Part shown: piece after piece, positions 1 to 7,335 of the stretch | How the letters are laid out: each line of letters begins with the position of its first letter | Position numbering within the stretch: position 1 is the stretch's first letter | Assembly (NCBI GenBank): GCA_017960885.1 | Contig: JAGCYI010000168.1 | Location: forward strand, 1 to 42,672 | From: Bacteroidales bacterium | GTDB lineage: Bacteria; Bacteroidota; Bacteroidia; Bacteroidales; UBA3824 | DNA length: 42,672 bases | Reading direction: 5' to 3' | Made by a program: the position numbers and the translations under genes | Notes under the pieces: generated by a model | Database searches by the model: none | The model's input: the letters and a program-made list of their open reading frames with translations, nothing else | Told to the model about the DNA's origin: nothing

Positions 1-836
1 AGGTCGAATGCGAAACATTTTTTGCCCAAATCTTTGAGCGACGCGCCGATATGGTAGAGAATTTTATGGTCGATGATTAAAAACCGGTCGTGCATATTGG
101 TGGTGTAATGCACCGTAAGCGGCGGATATTGAGCGTTGAAGTTTTGGATGTCTTGCGCGGTAATTTTGGCGTTGTTGGAGGTGTAGATGGTTACGGCAAC
201 TCCGCTGTTTTTGGTTGCGAGACGTTCAAGCACCGAAACATCCACGTAATTGTCGATGAGTATGATTTCGGTTTGCGCTTGTGCAATGAAACTTTGAAAT
301 TTGGCGTATGCGTCGAAGATTTGACCCTGATAAAAAATGCCCTGAGTGTCTTTTACATTGTACTTGTCTAAAAGGGTGAAAAGTTCGTCAACACGCTTGT
401 CTGTATTCAACTGATGTTGTTTTATGGAAGCAATTTCGTCAAACAAAAGCATATTGTTTTGTACGAAATGCTTCATCTCACGGAAAAGTCTTATGAGCGT
501 TTTGCTTTGTGCTACTGCCAAATCACCTTTTAAAACAGTCATTAGCATATAAATGCCTTGCTCTGTAAAGGCGTATGGCAAACTTCTACTCATAGAACTA
601 ATATTTGCGGTCAAAAATTTTGACCGCAAATAATTTGTTTCGTCTTCGGTCAATTGAAAGCGAAAATCATCATCAAATCGCTCAATATTGTTTTTTACTT
701 GCTGATTAAAAGCCTTTGTGGCATAGCCATATATCTCCGCCAAATCGCTATCGAGCATCACCTGCACGCCGCGAATGGTGTAGATTTTATCTTTAAGACT
801 TTCTGTGTTGTGTATCGCTATTTCGTTCTGTGCCAT
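1..836 (-). CDS. ORF6N domain protein with C-terminal PLD-like domain (3' end outside window)
   Basis: The minus-strand frame opens with ATG at 836 and stays open to base 1, so about 278 residues are seen and the C-terminus is missing. The N-terminal 100 residues or so (IYTIRGVQVMLDSDLAEIYG, then a segment with AFTEQGIYML) match the ORF6N DNA-binding domain common in phage and type I restriction loci of Bacteroidota. The C-terminal part (IILIDNYVDVSVLERL, later HDRFLIID and YHIGASLKDLG) looks like a phospholipase-D-type fold. Its HKD motif is degenerate, with HDR in place of HxK. The gene lies downstream of hsdM on the same strand, but a promoter at 1021-1051 and a 185-base leader suggest it can be expressed alone. 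Its role is unknown; regulation of the locus or an accessory defence function are inferences. An hsdS gene might lie beyond the left edge. Confidence 0.75.
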   Translation of the reverse strand, partial: MAQNEIAIHNTESLKDKIYTIRGVQVMLDSDLAEIYGYATKAFNQQVKNNIERFDDDFRFQLTEDETNYLRSKFLTANISSMSRSLPYAFTEQGIYMLMTVLKGDLAVAQSKTLIRLFREMKHFVQNNMLLFDEIASIKQHQLNTDKRVDELFTLLDKYNVKDTQGIFYQGQIFDAYAKFQSFIAQAQTEIILIDNYVDVSVLERLATKNSGVAVTIYTSNNAKITAQDIQNFNAQYPPLTVHYTTNMHDRFLIIDHKILYHIGASLKDLGKKCFAFD

Positions 837-856
837 AGTTATATTAACATTGTGTC

Positions 857-1023
857 AGTTGCCGAGTTTTGCTCGGTAACTTGAAGTCACAAATTGTGAT
901 TTCAAGTGCATCTTCATTATTTCATAATTTTGTACGCAGTGAGTGCAAAATGTTGATTTTGTTTTCTGTGGATTGCGCATACAGTGTGTGCGCAATTCAA
1001 TTGCGTCCGCACTGTGGACGCAA
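857..1023 (-). repeat. Run of five inverted repeats in the leader of the ORF6N gene
   Basis: Five inverted repeats follow one another: 857-881 (10-bp arms, TTTTG loop), 881-905 (12-bp arms around one central base), 928-950 (8-bp arms), 971-997 (12-bp arms, 3-base loop) and 1001-1023 (10-bp arms, 3-base loop). Mismatches between arms are almost all G:U compatible. Each has the outer form TTG...CAA or TTG...TAA, and the last three share a CAGTG or CACTG centre. They fill most of the space between the hsdM stop and the ORF6N start. In the predicted ORF6N transcript they would form a hairpin-rich leader. The outermost one overlaps the -7 element, so it may also act as a DNA operator. Confidence 0.7.
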
Positions 1024-1051
1024 AGTTACTCAAAAAATCTGTTCCTTCAAA
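1021..1051 (-). promoter_or_regulatory. Bacteroidota-type promoter for the ORF6N gene
   Basis: On the minus strand, TTTG (1051-1048), a 19-base spacer and TAACTTTG (1028-1021) match the Bacteroidota primary-sigma consensus. It lies just after the hsdM stop codon and reads into the hairpin-rich leader and the ORF6N start at 836. Confidence 0.6.
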
Positions 1052-1055
1052 ATAC

Positions 1056-2699
1056 TTATTCTGCCGCAAACCTCAGCGACTGCAACTGTTGCATTATGTC
1101 GGCTTCCAAACTGCGGCTCTGTTGAAACATCGAGGCGAGGTCTTGTGTGTCGGCTTGCATTTGGGCGTTGAACTCGTCGGCGGTGATGTCAACGTATTCT
1201 ATCTTGATGTCGAAATATTGTCCCGCGCTCAATACGTAGCCTTTTTCTTTGATTTCGGAGTATGTTACCGACACAGAAAAATCTTCTACGGCGCGTTTTT
1301 GGCGGAATGTGGATACGATGGTTTCGATTTCGTCGTCGCGGAGGCGCACTTTTTTGAGTCCGTTGGCGTCTTTGTACTCTTCGCCGAGTTTCGATGCGTC
1401 CACAAGGATTACTTTGTAGGAATCGGACTTTGGGTTTTTGTCGAAAAACAGCACCGAAACATTTGTGCCGGTGTTTGCAAACACGTTGCTCGGCATCGAC
1501 ACCACGCCCGAAACAATATGGTCGTCAACAAGGCGGTGGAGAATCTTGTTTTCGATGCCCGATTTGGCTGTGATGAAGCCCGTGGGGATAACAATCGCGC
1601 CCTTGCCGCCCGTTTTTATGGAGTTGACCACGTGCTGAATAAAACACGTGTATATCGCCATCGACTCTTTTTTCTTGGCAGGGACAGACGGCACGCCCGC
1701 CCAAAAACGGAATTTGTCGGTGGCTATGGTTTCGCGGTAATCGGAGAAATCGAGTTTAAACGGCGGATTGGATACCACAAAATCAAATTTGCGGAGTGTG
1801 GAGTCGGCGTTTTTGTGGGCGGGATTGGTGAGAGTGTTGCCCTTTACGATGTTTTGAATACTGTCAACAAGGTCGTTGAGTATGAGGTTGAGGCGGAGCA
1901 TCTGCGACGATTTTTGCGAGATGTCTTGGCTAAAAATTGTGCATCTGTCGGTGCCGATTTGGTGCGCCAATGCAATCAACAAAGTGCCCGAACCCGCCGT
2001 TGGGTCGTAACAGGTTTTGCTTGTGAGTTGAGCGTCGTCGTCCACCAAAAGCCGTGCAATGATGGCGGCGATAGATTTTGGCGTGAAATATTCGGCGTAT
2101 TTGCCGCCGCCCGCCGTGTTGTAGTCTTTGATAAGGTATTCAAAAATATCCGAAAAGAAATCGTATTTTTGGTCAAAGACATCCTCAAAATTGAAGTCGG
2201 CAAGTTTTGAGACCAACGCCTTTGCAAAATTGTCGCGCTGTTCCACTTCTTGTATCAATGTTGTAACGCGCTCAAAGATAGTGATTTTGGTTTCGCCAAC
2301 GCTTGCCATCGAAAAAATGTCGGCGTTGATATTGGCAATTGCGAGGAGAGTGCCGTCGAGAGTGTCGCCAAATTCTTTTTGATTGCAGGCGTTGTAAAGG
2401 TGTCCCAAAGTGTGTTCGGGACGCAGTCTCGGCGTATTGTGGTCCATATACGACCAAAGGTCTTCCACCTCGTCGTCGGTGAAAGTGTCGTATTCGGCAT
2501 CCCATTTTTCGGCGTTTGAAATGCGGGCGCCATATTTGAGGTTTTTCTTTATTTGAGATGCAAACTTGTCGTTGAGAAACTTATACAAAAATATCTCGGT
2601 GATAATCTTGTATTCGTTTCCATCGTTGCCAAGTCCTGCGTTGCCACAAACGGCTTTGAGCGAATCTATGAGGTTTACGGTGCGTTCTTTGATGTCCAT
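1056..2699 (-). CDS. hsdM: Type I restriction-modification DNA methyltransferase subunit HsdM
   Basis: HsdM transfers methyl groups from S-adenosylmethionine to adenine-N6 as part of a type I complex with the specificity subunit HsdS. The protein is 547 aa, a normal family length. An N-terminal helical HsdM_N domain (about 1-150) precedes the methyltransferase domain. The SAM-binding motif DPTAGSGT is at residues 232-239 and the catalytic NPPF at 311-314, preceded by FDFVVS. The start ATG overlaps the stop codon of the upstream hsdR remnant (TAATG), the usual translational coupling in an hsdR-hsdM operon. HsdM looks intact although hsdR is destroyed, so the locus may now act only as a methylase, provided an hsdS exists outside the window. 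Family assignment is secure; present activity is inference. Confidence 0.93.
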   Translation of the reverse strand: MDIKERTVNLIDSLKAVCGNAGLGNDGNEYKIITEIFLYKFLNDKFASQIKKNLKYGARISNAEKWDAEYDTFTDDEVEDLWSYMDHNTPRLRPEHTLGHLYNACNQKEFGDTLDGTLLAIANINADIFSMASVGETKITIFERVTTLIQEVEQRDNFAKALVSKLADFNFEDVFDQKYDFFSDIFEYLIKDYNTAGGGKYAEYFTPKSIAAIIARLLVDDDAQLTSKTCYDPTAGSGTLLIALAHQIGTDRCTIFSQDISQKSSQMLRLNLILNDLVDSIQNIVKGNTLTNPAHKNADSTLRKFDFVVSNPPFKLDFSDYRETIATDKFRFWAGVPSVPAKKKESMAIYTCFIQHVVNSIKTGGKGAIVIPTGFITAKSGIENKILHRLVDDHIVSGVVSMPSNVFANTGTNVSVLFFDKNPKSDSYKVILVDASKLGEEYKDANGLKKVRLRDDEIETIVSTFRQKRAVEDFSVSVTYSEIKEKGYVLSAGQYFDIKIEYVDITADEFNAQMQADTQDLASMFQQSRSLEADIMQQLQSLRFAAE

Positions 2700-3225
2700 T
2701 AGTATATACGTTGTGTGTTAAAAATCATCTGATTGTATTGAGCATAATATTCGTTTGCAATCGACCTTTGAATAAACTTGCGGTCGTCGATATTGGCAGT
2801 TATATTAAACTCAAAGAGTTTTTTGCTTACCTCGGCAAGCACGTCTTGATTGAAAGCGGCTTCGTTTTTCAAAATGTCGTGTTTGAAAAAAATCATTCGA
2901 TCTATCCATTCTTTCAAGCGGTTGAGGCCTTCGGCTATCACATATTCCTTGTCGGAAATAATGGGGCGAGCCTTGGTGATGATGCGTTTGGCGTTTTCTT
3001 CGGCAATGCGCTTGTGTATGCGCACAAAACGCTCATCTTGATTGTATTTGCTTTTGAGGTTTTCGTTTGCGCGGTTAATCTCACGGATTTTTGCCATAAC
3101 GGACTACATATAGTTGATTTTTGCTTTGGTGTCGGCAACGTCCTTGGAATCCTTTTTCGCGTAGAAAGTCAACACATACAATAGTTTTACGATAAAGTCT
3201 CTGTTATTACTTCTACTTTTATGGA
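2699..3225 (-). pseudogene. hsdR: C-terminal remnant of type I restriction subunit HsdR, with an in-frame stop
   Basis: One minus-strand frame runs from about 3225 to the stop at 2699, interrupted only by a TAG at 3106-3104. Reading through that stop gives KINYM-stop-SVMAKIREINRANENL, then a conserved stretch with DERFVRIHKRIAEENAKR. From memory of the family, this resembles the extreme C-terminus of HsdR. The part after the stop (132 aa from ATG 3097) could still be translated and is coupled to hsdM. The matching N-terminus lies at 5338-5711 beyond a type II cassette, and the helicase and translocase middle is absent from the window. The upstream limit near 3225 is where the frame changes from coding-like to AT-rich intergenic sequence, so it is approximate. 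Assignment as the HsdR tail rests on remembered similarity and position, not a database search. Confidence 0.7.
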
Positions 3226-3284
3226 GAACAAAGACCCTAAAAAAATATTTCAGAAATAACTTTATAAAATCAAAAAAAAATACG

Positions 3285-3292
3285 TAACTTTG
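3285..3292 (+). promoter_or_regulatory. Probable -7 element of the type II cassette
   Basis: TAACTTTG matches the Bacteroidota -7 consensus and lies 22 bases before the endonuclease ATG at 3315. Only a weak -33 candidate is seen (TTTA at 3261-3264, 20 bases upstream). Confidence 0.45.
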
Positions 3293-3314
3293 CAAAAACT
3301 AATAACGCATAATT

Positions 3315-4064
3315 ATGAACTCATACAATTTAGGGTATTTAACTGACGAACAGATTTATAATCACGTCAAGGAAACTGTTTTAAAATACCGCTACAATAT
3401 AAATTTGGAATCATTCAACAAGAATCTTATCGACCCGATAAAACTAACCTTTGACTCTAAGGTTTACCGGCAGTCGATACGTGAAACCATTGAATCTGAA
3501 TGTATAAGGCAGATTGACAAAACGAACTCGAACAACATCGGATATTTCCACCAAAACATTTTTCGGCTTGCAGGAAACGGATGGGAAGTTCCCGCAAATG
3601 GTGCTGACGATGGTTTTGATGTTACAAACCATACAAGACATATTTTCTGTGAAGTTAAAAACAAACACAATACTATGAACTCTGCGTCTTCTCAAAAGAC
3701 ATATCTCAAAATGCAGAAAAAACTTTTGGAAGACGACAGGGCAACTTGTTACTTGGTTGAGGTTATTGCCAAAAAATCACAAGACATAGAGTGGACTGTT
3801 TCTGTTGATGGCAGACAGTACACACATAACAAAATACGCAGAATCTCTATGGATAAGTTTTATGAACTTGTATTCGGAGACAGAGAGGCGTTCAAAAAGT
3901 TGTGTACGATTTTGCCAACAATTATTGATGATGTCATTAATGAAGGCGACATAGTCCAAAGCACCAACACAGTTTTTGACGAACTCAACGATATATCGAC
4001 AGACATACTCAAAAGTCTTTACTTACTTTCTTTCAAAACATACGAGGGATTTCAAAACTTATAA
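3315..4064 (+). CDS. Type II restriction endonuclease, Eco47II family
   Basis: The 249-aa protein resembles the Eco47II/Sau96I group of type II enzymes, whose characterised members cut GGNCC. Family-like blocks are FNKNLIDP (34-41), IGYFHQNIFRL (75-85) and the catalytic core GFDVTNHTRHIFCEVKNKHNT. In this core D102, E113 and K115 fit a PD-(D/E)xK nuclease site. A late FYELVFGD block is also shared with the family. The start ATG at 3315 follows a -7 element and is the first plausible start. The methyltransferase gene begins 4 bases after the stop, so the two form an R-then-M operon. The pair sits inside a disrupted hsdR on the opposite strand, a sign of acquisition. The exact target sequence is inferred from the family. 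Confidence 0.85.
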   Translation: MNSYNLGYLTDEQIYNHVKETVLKYRYNINLESFNKNLIDPIKLTFDSKVYRQSIRETIESECIRQIDKTNSNNIGYFHQNIFRLAGNGWEVPANGADDGFDVTNHTRHIFCEVKNKHNTMNSASSQKTYLKMQKKLLEDDRATCYLVEVIAKKSQDIEWTVSVDGRQYTHNKIRRISMDKFYELVFGDREAFKKLCTILPTIIDDVINEGDIVQSTNTVFDELNDISTDILKSLYLLSFKTYEGFQNL

Positions 4065-4068
4065 AAAA

Positions 4069-5328
4069 ATGACAATTATCAATTCAACCAATTTGGCGAG
4101 TGTTTTAGGCGTTTCAAATTCAACAGTGGATTCTTGGGTCAAGTGCGGCAAAATTTCTCCGCTGAAATCTGATAATTCATACTCGTATTTTGACTTGCAC
4201 AAATTGCCATTTCCCGAAATACAACAGATGTCTCAATCCTCTTGGGAAACTGAGGAAAATATAAAACCTGTCAGGAAATTCAATTCAATTGAACTTTTTG
4301 CCGGTGCTGGCGGGCTTGCGCTCGGTCTGCATAAAGCGGGGTTCAATCACGTGTTACTTAATGAGTTTGACAAAGATGCCTGTGAAACTTTACGACTGAA
4401 TTTCAAAGACACGGCAGTTGCAGAATGTGATATACACGACCTTGATTTCACACCATACAAAGGCAAAATTGATTTTCTTTCAGGTGGTTTCCCTTGTCAG
4501 GCGTTTTCGTATGCTGGCAATCAAAAAGGCTTTGAAGACGCAAGGGGTACACTTTTTTTTGAACTTGCACGCGCTATCAAAGAAACGCAGCCAAAAGTTT
4601 TTCTTGGTGAAAATGTCAAAGGACTTGTTACTCACGACAACGGAAAGACATTTAAAGTCATTTCACAAATAATTGACGATTTGGGCTATTACCTCGTCCC
4701 GCCAAGGGTTTTGAAAGCCGTTATGTACAAAGTTCCACAAAAAAGGGAACGAATTTTTCTTGTCGGAATTCGGAAGGATTTGGCAGATTTGGTAAAATTT
4801 TATTGGCCCAGCCCATATCATAGGGTAATGACCTTGCGAGATACTTTTTACAAAGGAGAACTTTTTGATAGTGATGTTCCGCAAAGTTCGGGACAAAAAT
4901 ATCCGAAAAGGAAAGCCGAAATTCTTTCACAAGTTCCTATGGGCGGCAATTGGCGAAATCTTCCCGAAGAATTGCAGCGAGAATATATGAAAGGTAGTTT
5001 CCATCTTGAAGGAGGAAAGACAGGAATGGCTCGCCGTCTTTCATTAGATGAACCTTCTTTGACGCTGACTTGTGCACCTGCACAAAAACAAACTGAACGT
5101 TGTCATCCGTTGGAAACCCGACCACTGACAGTGCGTGAATACGCTCGTATTCAGACATTTCCAGATAGTTGGCAATTCGCTGGTAACGAATCAAGCCAAT
5201 ACAAACAAATCGGTAATGCTGTACCTGTAAATTTGGCAAATGCAATGGGGCACAGCCTAATACGGTTGCTAAATGATATTGAAGCGGCAGTTAATCAGGA
5301 AGAAAGGTTATTGGCAAAGACTGCGTAA
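4069..5328 (+). CDS. DNA (cytosine-5) methyltransferase with N-terminal HTH, partner of the Eco47II-type enzyme
   Basis: This 419-aa C5-methyltransferase should protect host DNA at the partner enzyme's site. All main motifs are visible: motif I IELFAGAGGLALGLHKAGF (74-92), motif IV GGFPCQAFS with catalytic Cys143, motif VI ENV (181-183), motif VIII QKRER (224-228), a motif IX region with REYARIQTFPDSW, and motif X QIGNAVPVNLA. The first 45 residues form a helix-turn-helix-like segment (NLASVLGVSNSTVDSWVKCGKI). In M.SsoII-type enzymes a similar extension regulates the operon, so autoregulation is possible. The frame is open upstream to 3976 inside the endonuclease gene, but ATG 4069 is preferred because it begins the HTH and follows the endonuclease stop by 4 bases. 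The 3' end overlaps, antisense, the frame of the hsdR N-terminal remnant. Confidence 0.9.
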   Translation: MTIINSTNLASVLGVSNSTVDSWVKCGKISPLKSDNSYSYFDLHKLPFPEIQQMSQSSWETEENIKPVRKFNSIELFAGAGGLALGLHKAGFNHVLLNEFDKDACETLRLNFKDTAVAECDIHDLDFTPYKGKIDFLSGGFPCQAFSYAGNQKGFEDARGTLFFELARAIKETQPKVFLGENVKGLVTHDNGKTFKVISQIIDDLGYYLVPPRVLKAVMYKVPQKRERIFLVGIRKDLADLVKFYWPSPYHRVMTLRDTFYKGELFDSDVPQSSGQKYPKRKAEILSQVPMGGNWRNLPEELQREYMKGSFHLEGGKTGMARRLSLDEPSLTLTCAPAQKQTERCHPLETRPLTVREYARIQTFPDSWQFAGNESSQYKQIGNAVPVNLANAMGHSLIRLLNDIEAAVNQEERLLAKTA

Positions 5329-5711
5329 GATAAATTATCGGGGCGGAAATTGTCGCCTGTTTCCTCGTTTTTGCAAGTAAATTCGGCGGTGCAGTGCCAT
5401 TGGTTGTTGTCGGGATTGTCGAAATCAATGATTTTGATTCCCGATGTGGCGTTGATTTTCTTGTAAAATTCGCGCCCGAGGTCATCATTGTTGGCAATGC
5501 GCACAAGGTCGTTGCGCAAGATTTCAATCTCTTGCGCCGCAATACCGGGATTGAGTTTTTGCACACACTCCTTGAACACATCGGTTAAGATATTAGTCTT
5601 GTGGTCGTATTCCGTTACCACAGGCAAATACTTGTAACCCAACCGCATAAGGTGCAAAATCGCCGGTATCTGAACCCTTGTTGCCTCTGAAAATAACTTT
5701 GCCATACGCAA
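5295..5711 (-). pseudogene. hsdR: N-terminal remnant of type I restriction subunit HsdR
   Basis: Residues 1 to about 125 (FSEATRVQIPAILHLMRLGY, then LTDVFKECVQKLNP, DDLGREFY, and WHCTAEFTC...DNFRPD) match the N-terminal domain of HsdR. In intact proteins FRPD is followed by a hydrophobic nuclease-core strand. Here it is followed by 13 unrelated residues and a stop, because the reading frame enters the 3' end of the inserted methyltransferase gene at about 5337. The junction lies only 9 bases beyond the methyltransferase stop. A -7 element at 5729-5736 shows the original hsd operon promoter may survive. The downstream C-terminal remnant is at 2699 to about 3225. The roughly 1000-aa enzyme has therefore lost its nuclease, helicase and translocase parts. 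Confidence 0.85.
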
Positions 5712-5728
5712 AAAAGTTTTTTAAATGG

Positions 5729-5736
5729 CAAAGTTA
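5729..5736 (-). promoter_or_regulatory. Probable -7 element of the original hsdR operon
   Basis: On the minus strand TAACTTTG matches the Bacteroidota -7 consensus, 18 bases before the hsdR ATG at 5711. A TTTG lies 22 bases further upstream, slightly longer than the usual spacing. Confidence 0.45.
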
Positions 5737-5789
5737 CTAAATTATTTTGGAATGGGAGCAAAAAGTTATCTTCCTTTTTTGGGAAATTA

Positions 5790-7055
5790 CTACAAAATCA
5801 TCCCCGCACCCACAGTCTCAAACGTGAACGGGTCAACGAATATCAGCGAACCTGTTACTTTGTTTTTGTAGTAACTTTCAAAAATCAAGGGTTGGGCGGT
5901 TTTGAGTTGTACTTGTGCGATGTCGTTGAGTTGCAGTTCGTTGACGCCCGAAAGTTTTTCTTGGGTGGAGATGTCAACGCGGAAATCTATCGCCGTAAAC
6001 AAGCCCTGAACCTCTTGTGTGGCGTGGCGGACGATGTATTTTTTGCGGAGTTGCATCGGCGAGGGGTTAAACCAACAGATATTCAGCGTAAACTGATTGC
6101 CCACTTGCGGAATGTTGGCGTCGTCGGACACCAAAAAGTCGCCGCGAGAGATGTCGATGTCGTCGGTGAGAGTGATGTCAACCGATTCGCCTTCCTGCGC
6201 TTCGGGAAGTTGGTCTTTGCCGTTGTAAATACCTTTAACAGTGGACGTCAAACCCGACGGAAGGATTTTTACCTTGTCGCCCTCTTTGATAACGCCCTGC
6301 GCAATGCGTCCCGAATATCCGCGAAAATCGGCGAACTTGTCGCTAATTGGTCTAACAACGTACTGCACAGCCATTCGGAAGCCCTGATTATCAGACTTTT
6401 TGATTTCAACAGTTTCCAAATATTCCAAAAGCGGTTTGCCGGTGTACCAAGGGGTGTTTTCAGATTTGTTAACCACATTGTCGCCGTTTTTGGCACTGAT
6501 GGGAATAAAGTCAACTGCCGGAATATCAAGGTGTTTCGACATTATGTTGTAGTCGGCTATAATCTTGTCGTAAACCTCCTTAGAAAAATCCACCAAGTCC
6601 ATCTTGTTGATACACACCACAATATTGCGGATTCCGAGGAGCGAGGCAATAAACGAGTGGCGGATGGTTTGCTCCATTACACCGTGTCGTGCGTCGATTA
6701 GGATTATCGCCAAATCTGCCGTAGAAGCACCTGTAACCATATTTCGGGTGTACTGAATGTGTCCCGGAGTGTCGGCGATAATAAATTTGCGTTTTGGAGT
6801 GGCAAAATATCTGTAAGCCACGTCGATAGTGATGCCCTGTTCGCGCTCGGCTTTGAGACCGTCGGTAAGGAGAGCAAGGTTAACCTCTTCATTACCACGA
6901 CTTTTTGATGCCTGTTCCACGGCTTCGAGTTGGTCTTCAAAAATCGACTTAGAATCGTACAAAAGTCTGCCAATGAGGGTAGATTTTCCGTCGTCAACGC
7001 TGCCCGCCGTCGAAAAGCGGAGCAACTGCATATCTAAATATCCGTTTTGTGTCAT
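5790..7055 (-). CDS. cysN: Sulfate adenylyltransferase subunit 1 (GTPase subunit CysN)
   Basis: CysN is the GTP-hydrolysing subunit of ATP sulfurylase. With CysD it makes adenosine 5'-phosphosulfate from ATP and sulfate, the first step of assimilatory sulfate activation in the cytoplasm. At 421 aa it has only the GTPase and following beta-barrel domains, with no fused APS kinase (CysC). Motifs: P-loop GSVDDGKS (18-25), DTPGH (95-99) and NKMD (150-153). The start ATG at 7055 gives the expected N-terminus just before the P-loop. Its partner cysD (8807-9697) is on the same strand but 1.75 kb upstream, separated by an oppositely oriented ATPase gene, so cysN probably needs its own promoter. No confident one was found. 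Confidence 0.95.
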   Translation of the reverse strand: MTQNGYLDMQLLRFSTAGSVDDGKSTLIGRLLYDSKSIFEDQLEAVEQASKSRGNEEVNLALLTDGLKAEREQGITIDVAYRYFATPKRKFIIADTPGHIQYTRNMVTGASTADLAIILIDARHGVMEQTIRHSFIASLLGIRNIVVCINKMDLVDFSKEVYDKIIADYNIMSKHLDIPAVDFIPISAKNGDNVVNKSENTPWYTGKPLLEYLETVEIKKSDNQGFRMAVQYVVRPISDKFADFRGYSGRIAQGVIKEGDKVKILPSGLTSTVKGIYNGKDQLPEAQEGESVDITLTDDIDISRGDFLVSDDANIPQVGNQFTLNICWFNPSPMQLRKKYIVRHATQEVQGLFTAIDFRVDISTQEKLSGVNELQLNDIAQVQLKTAQPLIFESYYKNKVTGSLIFVDPFTFETVGAGMIL

Positions 7056-7060
7056 AATTG

Positions 7061-7088
7061 TTATGAATTATGCATTATGAATTATGCA
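7061..7088. repeat. Tandem 14-bp direct repeat just upstream of cysN
   Basis: TTATGAATTATGCA occurs twice head to tail (7061-7074 and 7075-7088) directly before the cysN start codon on the minus strand. It also contains short AT-rich palindromes (ATGCAT, GAATTC-like AATT cores). It would lie in the cysN leader. No function is evident; it looks like a simple local duplication. Confidence 0.6.
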
Positions 7089-7198
7089 TTGTTTTACGGC
7101 GCAAATTTCGGCATAATTGTTTTTCTTACGGCATTTTCGACGGTGCAAGATTACATTAAAAAAAATGGAGAATTGCAGTTTTTGGGGGATTTCTTTAA

Positions 7199-7283
7199 GA
7201 AAAAGTCCCGATTTTTACCTCTAAATTTTCGGAAAAAGTCCCGATTTATACCTTAAAATTCACAGAAAAAGTCCCGATTTTTG
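7199..7283 (+). repeat. Three direct repeats with exact 33-bp period before the AAA/DUF4143 ATPase gene
   Basis: GAAAAAGTCCCGATTT occurs at 7199, 7232 and 7265. The first two copies continue with T(T/A)TACCT and both are followed by a CTAAA/TTAAA stretch. The third stops one base before the -33 element (7284-7287) of the ATPase promoter. The fixed 33-bp spacing puts all copies on one face of the DNA helix. This fits an operator or protein-loading site for the adjacent gene. Confidence 0.75.
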
Positions 7284-7314
7284 TTTGAAAAATGATTATT
7301 ATTAGTTATATTTG
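7284..7314 (+). promoter_or_regulatory. Promoter of the AAA/DUF4143 ATPase gene
   Basis: TTTG (7284-7287), a 19-base spacer and TATATTTG (7307-7314) match the Bacteroidota consensus. The ATG at 7336 follows 21 bases after the -7 element. This also argues against the in-frame TTG at 7312, which lies inside the -7 element. Confidence 0.65.
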
Positions 7315-7335
7315 CGGCAAATAAACTTGATAATT

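Noticed and set aside
857..1023. Rho-independent terminators after hsdM
   Set aside because: The inverted repeats lack T tracts on the minus strand and are too many and too regular; a terminator role for all five is unlikely.
984..2210. 408-residue open frame on the plus strand over hsdM
   Set aside because: Antisense to a clear HsdM with all motifs; the translation shows no family pattern and arises from codon bias of the real gene.
3976..4068. Longer N-terminus for the C5 methyltransferase
   Set aside because: It would overlap the endonuclease gene by 89 bases and adds non-family sequence; ATG 4069 gives the HTH start and 4-base spacing.
5892..6701. 269-residue plus-strand open frame over cysN
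   Set aside because: Mirror of the strongly supported cysN coding frame; no start signals or recognisable domain.
7199..7283. CRISPR array
   Set aside because: Copies are 33 bp apart with near-identical intervening bases and no unique spacers; no cas genes are present.
7312..7335. TTG start for the AAA/DUF4143 ATPase
   Set aside because: It lies inside the -7 promoter element, so it would not be in the mRNA.
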